Shown: positions 55,119-64,000 of the stretch, piece by piece | Layout of the letters: each line of letters begins with the position of its first letter | How positions within the stretch are numbered: the stretch's first letter is position 1 | Origin: Schistocephalus solidus | Taxonomy: Eukaryota; Platyhelminthes; Cestoda; Diphyllobothriidea; Diphyllobothriidae | Length of the DNA: 64,000 nt | NCBI GenBank assembly: GCA_017591395.1 | Contig: WEDG01002894.1 | Coordinates: 186,001 to 250,000, forward strand | Reading direction: 5' to 3' | Notes under the pieces: model-generated | Databases searched by the model: none | What the model was told of the DNA's origin: nothing | What the model saw: only the letters and a program-made list of their open reading frames with translations | Position numbers and translations under genes: made by a program

Positions 55119-58100
55119 GTACCGGAAACGCTTTCCTTAATTCCCCTCCCAAGAGATCCTTTGAACAAGACAGTCTGTCAATGGGTTCTGCCTTTGTGAC
55201 TCCTTGCTGTTAGGCAACGCGAGTAGGCTACGATACCACCAGCTTATTTATTGGCACCAATCGTCTATCGTTTTGACCTATTCCTGTCGTTTAAGAAGAT
55301 AAGTGTGGCATAAGGGAATAAGATCGATACCGCGCAAACCCACTCCAAAATTCGCACTCAAGTCCCGATTACTCTCCCGGCGTTGTATAAATTGTCATTT
55401 TTAACGGAAGGACTGGCATTATAACTCGAGTCTGCCAACTCCCTGGAATTCCTTCGCGCCATTACGCTGCACCGAGATAGTAGCGTGAAGTCGTCTGTTA
55501 ATGATTGTGTTCAGAAACCCTGGGGTACTAGTGCACTGGCTTGCACAAGAGTATCCCGTTGTTATTCGCGCATCCCTCTTTTCGTTCTGTCCTGCCTTTA
55601 AATCTAAAACAGACTTTGACCTTGTGAATGGCTAGATTTCGAACACCACCTTACTGTCTATGAGTGAAATTCGTAAACTTCCATATTGTATAAGCGCCAG
55701 TATGATGCTTTTGTGTCGTCTCTCTCTTACCATTGTGTTTGTTAGGCGTAATCCTTTTGTTAACTTAAATCTTCATGTCAAATCGTGCGGGTTGAAAGGC
55801 AAAAACCTCTATAACACAGTGTTTCCTAATATCCCTAGCCTAGAAAAGATAGCCGAAGAACCGGTCAGACTTTTGCGATAGAGCCTCTATAAATTTGCGA
55901 CGTGTTCTTTGCTTCGGATCGAAGTCACTGGTGAGTGGTTCATAGATTTAGGACCTCTGGATAACTGGTCCATCCACTGGTGACGGACGGTAGGGATACG
56001 GGCATTGAGGTCTGAGGTCGCAGTTGTGTGATCACCGTGACATGCCGAGCACGAGTTGCAACTACGTAGTTCTTCCTGTTTTGCTGGCTGAATTTCCATC
56101 CAAAGACCGAAGTGTGGAACCGAGCTTGTACCCAAGTCTTGCATCTTAAAAAATGCGAGCTCCTTCATCACAGCTCGACTCGTGCTACTGCGTCTGTGGA
56201 CATCGATGCGCCCGCACATATTCCATCAGGACGTATGGTATGCAAGCTGGCCTTCTTAAAAGGAGCGATAAGTGCCCATTGCGCACTGAAATGTAAGAAT
56301 TCCTCTGATACCAACAACTCGTCGCCGAAATATGCCGGCGCTGGCGCAGTGTACTGTGAACCTTACTTACTACCTCCTCGAGTTGTTCCTAGCAGTTCAT
56401 GCCTTGCACAACGTTAAGGTGCCGGGCGTCGAGAAATGCATCCTTCTCTACCACACCCATGACATTATCGATCCCAGGTTTACCCGATGTTGCAACCAAA
56501 TGGTTGGTCAGGTACCAAACCCCTCAACTGAGTCCTCAACCGGCCCTGGATGGTCATGACCAGCTGAAGACGTCAGCCGGCTTACCGAGTGACTACTCTG
56601 CTCGAGCGAATGTCCGACCGACTGAAATGACGTACGATCATTTTCACTGTGACATGTAACCATTTGTTTTCAATGTAGATTTCATAATTTAGTCCAGACT
56701 ATAATGCATGCTATCGGAACAAAATTTGTTGCGTGCTTTAGTTTGTCTGCAGTTTGTGCCCCATTCTACTGGAATCTGAATTATTGGCCGCCTAACCCTT
56801 GTCATCATCTGCAGTTTGATCTGTCGCCGACAATTCAGCCGACTCTTGGACATGCGATAGGCATATTGCAATCAGTGCAGGACTGCTATCGATTGCCTAC
56901 TCCTTGATTGGACTGCTGTCCTTGTTCTCTACCAAGTGCGGGTTTTCGCATCAAGGTCATCCGAGCTGCTACTTGTTGTCCGTCAGCCAAATCGTTCGTC
57001 TCTGTGGTGTTTTTTTCATTCGAATCCTTATTGCAAACGTGTAAAGATCGTGCTTTCATCTTTGGGTACTTTCTGCACAAAGTATTGTACTTGCGGGGGG
57101 AGGGTGCGTCATCCTTGATTTTCATAAGCTTGATTACATCACTCTTGCGTTCGTTTTTAGGTGGCCTGGCGGGGAGGGAGGGGCGTGGTAGCGATGTGCG
57201 TAGTTCTGTATTCCTATATGTGTTCCTTAATTCTCTTCTTACTCTTGGGAGTTGTCTGTCGGACGTGCATGAATCTTACCTACTTCTCTAGTCTCCGGTT
57301 CGTGCCACGTCCATTGTCAACCGCCCCTATCACAATGCTACAGCCGTTCCAACTGAAGGTCACTAACCTACCCACGTCTTCTTGTGGGCACCAATTCATA
57401 CGCGTTTTGGATAGGCCCTCTAACTGCCTCCCTGGTTACCTTTGTTAAACGGGAAAAACGACCAGCGCTCCCGAATTGCTCTTTCTGTCTAATTTGTTGG
57501 TATTCTAAATGCACTGTACAGGCGCCGCTCAGGCGCATACTCTGGCACTGTTTCTGGTATGAAAGCTCCTGTTGCACTCTTACGAAATGACCCTGTGCGT
57601 GGTCTCTTACCATGCACCCCTTCGTCCTCACTCTTCCTTTCGCGTTCGGAGGCAAATTACATTCAACACTTTTGTGTCACTCGTCTTTAAACCACCGCCA
57701 CTATATCTGATTAGGTTTCCTACATAAATGTGACCCTGTATGTTGACCAATAGCGGGCTTTCCGGCTCTGCTAGCGCGCAATTGCTCCCACTGCTGCCTA
57801 GGATAACCTGTCGATCCAGGCGCTACATGTGTATTGTCATTCCTGTGTAGTGTAGCAATTGCAAGAATCGCCATTAGAGACGTTATCTCGTGGACTGATA
57901 ATTTGATGAGGGCCTGGGTACAGGTTGGCGCAAGTGTAGCACAAAACGGAGGCTTCCGCCTACTCCCAATTAATGACTTAGGTAACTTTTGTTCTTATGG
58001 CTGCCAATTCCGCAAAAAGTATAATAAAAAAGCTCACCAATAATTATTCTCCTGTTACGATTTCTGTTTTCACGTCTGTAGTTTGTCTTCTCTGCGTTTT

Positions 58101-60035
58101 AAACGCGTCCGATTCACGCAAACAGACAATGTTGGGAGTTCAAACACGGCCAAATTAGTGGTCTTTCGTGTCACTTCATGTGCCTGCTTGTGTACATGAA
58201 TTTCAGCCTCATCGACTTTCCGCCCAGCCTTTTCAAAGCGAAAATGACCGAGCCACTGCATTGTACAACAAAACACCTGCCCTCCTTTTCTTTCCATGCA
58301 CGTGATGCTCTTTTAATAGTATACATGCATTGGCCATTTAAAATACCTACATCGGCATTTTTGGTTTACCAGTACACCTCTCTTTCCAGCTGTCCAAGAA
58401 GCATCATACTTCTCAATTCAGCTCCTATAGTTTTTTTTCGGTCGTTTTAATCTGTTCATGATGCCTATGCAGGTTAGGTTAGTTTTAGTTAGCGGGATAC
58501 ACTGCTCTCGCTGATTTCGAAACTTCCTGTGCCCTCGCGACGCTCCCGGCCAGTGTCTTTTCCACTAAAGCGTGCCCTCGTGGCTTCATTATACAGACTT
58601 CCGATCCCCTCCCCGCCTCGCTCTCCTATCTCCTTCATGTAACTTTGTCTTGCACAGTTATGCTGTTACAGCTCTACTAGCAAGAAGCTTTAAGACATCT
58701 TATTTCACTCCTCACCAGCCTCACTAGCCACACACTCCTGCACAGCCTATTGCTACACACAAGAGCATGACACCCGCTTCCTCTCCCCGGCCCACCATCG
58801 TCTGCAGCGCAACAGCGCTGGTCGCGTGCGTCCGCTCGTGGGCGTCGGACATTACCGCCGCCGCCGCCGCACACACAGCGCGCGCATGGCCAACGAGGTG
58901 CTCTTTTTGTGCTTTGCCAGCAGCTCTGCCAGCACGAATACTAAATAGTAACAGCGAACACATCGAGAGTATCAATCAAACGGGTGTCAGGGTGCGCCTG
59001 CGTTAGGCGCCCTTTCTCTCCATTGCTGGTGTGTGCTGCCTCTGTGTTTTGTCCCTTTTTGTACACTTGATGACCCAACTCATGAAAGTAAATTAATGAC
59101 CGACCAATCTGAAAACAGTCCAAACGCTTTCACCAAAACGCCAAACTCATAATGGTGGACGACCTCCAGTTAAATGAAAATGCATAATAAGTATTTAAAG
59201 TATTGTTTCTTTGATGCAGAAAAACAATTTTCTCGGGAAAAGCGAAAATGCCGGAAACGTGAAAATCCGTATCAAATGAGTAGATCCAAGTTTTAGAAGT
59301 ATATAATACTTGTCCACCCAAAGGCTGACTAAATATGACGTTATAAGCACGGTAAAGTTTACAAAATTATTATTTTACATCCATTTTCACTCAAATTCAT
59401 CCAAGAGTTAGTGTTTACATGACGCCTGAAAATAAGTCATGCGCTTACTATCTGGTGCTATGTTTCATGCTCTGGTTGACCGAAATCGATTTAATTTTGC
59501 GATTTTTGCATTGTTAGATATGCGGTTGATTAAAGCACATAATTACTCCGATAGAAAAGCCGCAGAACTAAAAGTTTTCATACCATTACCTGTTGACGGC
59601 GGTCCGTGGCTAGTAATTTTGAATACATTCAATCGTATGCATATCCTTTTCTGTTTATAAAAAAAGACGTAGCTTCCCTAAAATTCATATCTGGTCTTTG
59701 GACACCAGGAAATCCGTTGAAGGTGGGCTTTTGAAATTGAACCGTCATCTTTTCTGCTCTCCATTCGCATGTGAATCCTCTTATATGTACGTCGATTGGC
59801 CTATTTCACCCATTATATACTGAATTTTTAACCCTATTTGTTTATTCGAACAACATAAATGAAGCCATCAGCGCACGACGCTGGCATCATTTTGAAGGAA
59901 GTCCAAATTGATCGATATTTTGAGGCGCATTCAAGGACGATTCTTCACGGTGAATGGAGGACCTTTTTTGCTGAAATCTTTAGAATTTTACTTTCAAAAT
60001 AAAGCGTAGCTCTCTCTCGAAAGGTAAGGATGCCT
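55119..60035. other. Probable intron 4, no recognised exon
   Basis: No kinase exon or transposon domain is recognised. A 110-codon minus frame at 55887-56219 with a Cys/His cluster (CNSCSACHGDH) is unassigned. Bases 58855-58875 hold a short (CCG)n run. Confidence 0.45.
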
Positions 60036-60419
60036 TGTATGATCGCCTAAACAAGACACGGAAAAGGAACTTTCCACAGTACATGTGGCTTTGCATCAAA
60101 TTTCAATTAAATTATGTTTAGGGTTAAAATGACGGCTAGGGTTAAGTTTAGGGTTAGATTAAAGTTTAGCGCCAAGGTCAAAGTTGGGGTTAGGGTCATG
60201 ATTAGGCTAAGGGTTACGGTCATTATCGTGCTAACTGTAGGGTTTATTTTTAGGGTAAGGCTAGGGTTAAGATTAAGATTACAACTTAGTTTTATATTAT
60301 AGTTAGTGTTAGCGTTAAGACACGGGTATATTTAACCTTCCCTAAATTTACCGTAAGGGCACCTATTCTAAGTGGGCGGGGCAGTTCCTATACCCGTGTC
60401 TTGTTTAGGTGGCCATATA
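60036..60419. mobile_element. Foldback (MITE-like) element enclosing telomere-like repeats
   Basis: CCTAAACAAGACACGG (60046-60061) is the exact inverse of CCGTGTCTTGTTTAGG (60394-60409), and weaker pairing extends outward about 10 bp. A further inner pair, GACACGGGTATA (60319-60330) and TATACCCGTGTC (60389-60400), also matches exactly. No coding capacity is seen. A target duplication could not be assigned. Confidence 0.6.
60117..60318 (+). repeat. Degenerate telomere-like (TTAGGG-related) array
   Basis: TTAGGG, TTAGGGTTAG, GGGGTTAGGGT, GGGTTA and GCTAGGGTTAAG variants recur over about 200 bp. They resemble decayed TTAGGG repeats, the telomere motif of flatworms and most animals. It lies inside the inverted repeats at 60046 and 60409. 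Confidence 0.75.
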
Positions 60420-61799
60420 TGGAATTCGTACTCCTTTGATTTTCGTAGTGTCCTTGAATTTTCAGTAAATACTAAGTGCTTCTGAGTGTCTTCAGTCGAC
60501 TGCCAAGAATTCTAGGTTCCGTGCTATGCACTTATCAAAACCTTCAACATAATCTGTTTCTTGAAGGCATTTACCGAAGTACTGCTTTATTGGGCTTTTT
60601 TATAAAGATGACCGTTTGAGTCATCTTTGTAGACTTAACCAAGAATGGAACTCCGTTGTTGAAAAAATTAACGTTCATGGCAAAATTCAGCGATGAATAT
60701 GATTTAATCAACTGGAAATTTGTTCCTGTCTAGGTTACCTATTTCAAAGCTCTTTACTAAGGTATTTTGCTGACTGATGTCCACATACTTTACCTTTTTC
60801 TGAGGATAAATTGGAGTGCTTGCCTGAATTTTTGACTAACCTCAAAATACCGACAATTTTTCGGTTGCAAACGAAGGAACTCACGTTTATCTCTATATTG
60901 GCGGCATCTTTCATTATGTTTTCCTCAGGCTCTTTCTAAAAGTTTAAATGCACGAAAGAGTATCCATGTACATAATAAGATATTGGTAAAACTGTTTGTA
61001 CTGTACTCATTATAAATTAAGTTTTAGCAGAAAGAAGCCTGTACAAAACTTATTTTGTCATATTCTCAGAAGTTTCCTGCAGACTTTTCGTAAATGACCG
61101 GAAAATATCGATGCTGGTCTTCTGAATCCTTGGATGGGAATTTTCGCAACTCTAAATTATCGATACCTTTAAACACAAAAATTGTCTGTAGCTCTTATTA
61201 CTATTTTAGGGCATAAAATTGCGAACATTTTTAAATTGATTTTTTTAAATTGATAAAACGCTTGGTTATTTTTTTAAGTTAATCGGGTTCACCCTCCTGT
61301 TTCACCCTGTTTGCGCGAGAGAAAAAACAATGCTCAAGTGCAGTTAGTTTTGCTTGGTAAAACTCGAGGTTAAATTCCCCATGTCGAGGCAAAACATGCT
61401 GTGATGCACAGACTGAGTCTAGGACAGCTGTTAACGTAGTTAATTGTCCGAATATAAGGTAACATGGAATTTTAGCGAAAGTTGGTAAACATTTCGTTTG
61501 AGAAAATTACTAAAGCACATATTTTCTACTATAGACGGACATTTTCTGGAGGGGGCTAAGTGAATAAGCAAAATGATCACCATAGTTTCCGGTATCACGT
61601 TTCATAAGTCAGGTCGTTTGCTGTACGCGTCTGGTGTGGCGGAGTGATGGTTGCATCGAGCACCGATAAGAGGTATTTACAATTATCACTATTAGTTTCC
61701 ATGACAACACGCGGACATTAGGTTTTACTCAAATTTTCCGCTGGGCCTACCTCGAGGCCGCCCATTAGATGCCATGACCCAGGTCACGACGGGCGTTAT
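60420..61799. other. No recognised gene
   Basis: AT-rich sequence without supported features. Confidence 0.4.
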
Positions 61800-61885
61800 T
61801 GGGGATGTGCACCACGTCACCATCCCTGCACCCGCCCTGATGTGAGGCATACGATGGATATCGTCGGAGCCGATGGTCGAACTGT
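61800..61885 (+). mobile_element. LINE 3'-terminal scrap
   Basis: It matches the last ~85 bp of the LINE 3'UTR: CACGTCACCATCCCTGCACC, GGCATACGATGGATATCG, the hairpin (61862-61875), then GGTCGAACTG. It is very heavily 5'-truncated. Confidence 0.8.
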
Positions 61886-63549
61886 CCATATGGTTCAGAT
61901 TAATTTAAAGTTTACTGATACTCCTACCATACTCTTCTGTATTGCGTCCACCGTTGGAGTGTTGCTGACTCACGACGGCAAAATCCGAACGAAATTTCTT
62001 GTCCTTATCTTTTGGGCTATAATACCTCTCAGTTACAATGAACTTTGTAGTTTGTCTTAGCCATTGCCGTGAAGTTAGGTTTACAAATGTAATCAGTTCT
62101 CATTGCCCAATCAGAGCCTTATAAGTCCAATACTTGGTTCTCTCAAGTCTTCAACTTTTTAAGTGAGGTTTTCACTTGACTCGACCTCTAGTATCTCATT
62201 TACTTTTTCGATACGCCACCCTGCAACTGTGGAGTAGGCTGGTTAGTGAACAGTGACTGCAGACCCAATATAGGTTCTTGAATGCTTATCAACAGTACTT
62301 TGCAATACTTTGATCCAGTTGCTCTCTGTCGTTTCTCCCGTAGGTGGCGTGATTATTTAAATATGTGAGAACTCACGATACACCTGCCGAATTGGCGACC
62401 AGGCCAACTGCATCGACCAAAACTACTAATTGATAATAACCTTACTTCAGTTAATGGTAATATTGCGTTGCTTGGACTTCCTGACATCTCGAATATTTTT
62501 ATCAGAGGAATAAGCTTAATTTTTATAAGTGCATAAAGCCTATCCATGCAAGCAACCGAGTATATAAGACGGAATGAGCATTTTTCTACATACCATTGAC
62601 TATGCTGAGGAAAATTTAGCTCGGTTTCGCGGATGGGGACTTAACAGGAGAAAAAAACGTTTTTTGAAAGCATACGAAAGGTTGGTCATTGACCAAGAAA
62701 TTTAAATATAATTAGCTGGTGCAGTCGCAAGCATAGCATTTTCAGTACATCGAGAGAATTTTCCCGCAAATTAATGTGCATTTCTGACGAGGGTGGAGTT
62801 TGCCGTTTCCTGGTTGCCTTGATGTGTTAGTGAATAGTCTGCGATTTTCAATGTTCTCGATCAATTGATGGATGGCCCCGTCCTTCGCCCTTGTTCAAAG
62901 TAAAGTTGGGGAAAATATTGTAACATGCTCGCTTACGCACTTCCCTATGGATACTGATAATTTTTCTGTTGCAAAGACAACACTCCCATTTGTCTACTGT
63001 GTAACGATTTTCCTCTTCCTGGTCTATTTTTAGACTCCGTTCTGCCGTTATAAACGCATTTTAAACCGGCTTTGTAAATACTAAAATCCTCCTCAACTGG
63101 CTAACACTGTTCCTGTTGCGTTTCCTAACTACACATAAGAGGAAACTAGACCACACAACAGATATCCTAACATATCTTGGCTAGCTAAAATATTTGCTTC
63201 ATAGTGGACTTTTTTGCGATACCTATGGAATATTTGCGTATGCCTGGTTTGTTGCGAGGTTGCCTATAGACTGTTTTTCGGGGCCTAGCATTGCACACGT
63301 ATACAAATCGGAACTTTTTAAGAGAACACGGTTTTTCTGAAAAAAGTAGCTTTTTCACATTTTGCTTCACCTGATTTACGCTGACAGATGACTATTGATA
63401 AACCTTTCTCGTTGAGATAAATACTCTCTAGCAGAGAAACGCATTGATGCGCAAATGTAATCTAAGACGCTTAATAACATCGATAATTGTCTCAATATGA
63501 GTTAAAGTCTGTTGCCACCGAATATTTGAAACTTTTCGTCGACGAAAAC
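61886..63549. other. No recognised gene
   Basis: AT-rich sequence without supported features. Confidence 0.4.
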
Positions 63550-63695
63550 AGTTTGACCGTCTTAGTTAGGCGATGTCCACCGTGAGGTGGTGCAGGGATG
63601 GTGATTTGCGCTGAATTATAGTGAGAGTAGACTTTCAATGCATCTACCTCATTCTCTGTTCCACTCCACCGGGGCTTGGTGTCAAGACATTTTTG
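63550..63695 (-). mobile_element. Decayed LINE 3'UTR scrap
   Basis: On the plus strand it begins AGTTTGACCGTC and continues with GTCCACCGT, GGTGGTGCAGGGATGGTGA, TGAATTATAGTGA and CTTGGTGTCAAGACA, which is the LINE 3' end in minus orientation. The terminal hairpin has decayed. Confidence 0.75.
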
Positions 63696-64000
63696 TCGAC
63701 GCAGTAACTTAGGAGCACATTCTGCATGAGAAAAACGGCTTCTTCGTTAAAGTGTTAAGTTAGTAAGTCAAACGCCCATCGTTCCAGATATCTCAAACTT
63801 ATCATATTTAGACTTCGATCAGGCTGATTTGCTAGTTACGCTGCCTTCTGTGTTTGCATGCAGACATGACTACGTAACTATTTCTCTTACCATTGATTCA
63901 TACCTATCATCTTCCTTTGCCCATGTGTACTTTGGGTATCGTGGTTTCCTACCCCAGAACTGACGATCCCACTATTTACCAGCAAGCCACTGAGGCTGTG
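63696..64000. other. Right edge, no gene recognised
   Basis: No supported feature. Confidence 0.4.

Noticed and set aside
55887..56219. A minus frame with a Cys/His cluster
   Set aside because: CNSCSACHGDH hints at a zinc-binding or transposon gag piece, but nothing else in or around it supports an assignment.
55119..64000. Remaining kinase exons of the type I receptor
   Set aside because: No catalytic loop (HRD), DLG or later kinase motifs were found on the plus strand, so these exons are taken to lie beyond the window.
1..64000. CRISPR arrays, bacterial operons or phage genes
   Set aside because: There are no short spacer-separated palindromic repeats and no prokaryotic gene organisation. 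Introns, LINEs and satellites show nuclear eukaryotic DNA.

Overview
This is eukaryotic genomic DNA with spliced genes and heavy transposon load. The mix of elements points to a flatworm, most likely a large-genome tapeworm of the diphyllobothriid type. The evidence is: non-LTR retrotransposons with C-terminal C2H2 zinc-finger arrays, a CsRn1-like Ty3/gypsy element with a CHCC gag motif, very short introns next to transposon-bloated ones, and a possible trans-splice acceptor beside a start codon. The organism call is inference, and the species cannot be named from the sequence.

Only two host genes are well supported. The first is an intact, single-exon frataxin gene at 5901-6383 (+). The second is a TGF-beta/activin type I receptor serine/threonine kinase on the + strand. 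Its first four coding exons are 38473-38792, 38833-39053, 45975-46592 and 54878-55118. The splice phases agree across all junctions, apart from one apparent 1-base deletion at the end of exon 3. The rest of the kinase domain lies beyond the window. Intron 1 is 40 bp, whereas introns 2 and 3 (about 6.9 and 8.3 kb) are filled with copies of one LINE family.

Layout: 595-5172 is a tandem array of about 15 units of 306-308 bp, each carrying a tRNA-Arg(UCU)-like segment on the minus strand. Frataxin follows, then a degraded LINE on the minus strand (7290-10490), a 186-bp tandem duplication, and several LINE 3'-end and zinc-finger fragments (11360-14180). Degenerate relatives of the 308-bp unit lie at 15425-16140, followed by another minus-strand LINE (16130-17627). 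A minus-strand Ty3/gypsy element (19451-22730), a CR1-like LINE (23480-24750) and a DNA transposon with about 180-bp inverted repeats (25212-27220) come next, then a second diverged transposase of the same type (29780-31165). The stretch 31.2-34.5 kb holds nothing recognisable. A LINE at 34478-38080 sits directly upstream of the receptor gene.

The main LINE family has an endonuclease, a reverse transcriptase, five C-terminal zinc fingers, and a long 3'UTR built of internal repeats and ending in a hairpin. It is present as a near-full copy (40978-45245), a 4.4-kb head-to-head inverted dimer (47567-51966), a truncated copy (51975-52990), and a 3'UTR-only insertion with an 11-bp target-site duplication (53269-53801). 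The last 9 kb is probably intron 4 or intergenic DNA. It contains a small foldback element with telomere-like repeats (60036-60419) and two LINE 3'-end scraps.
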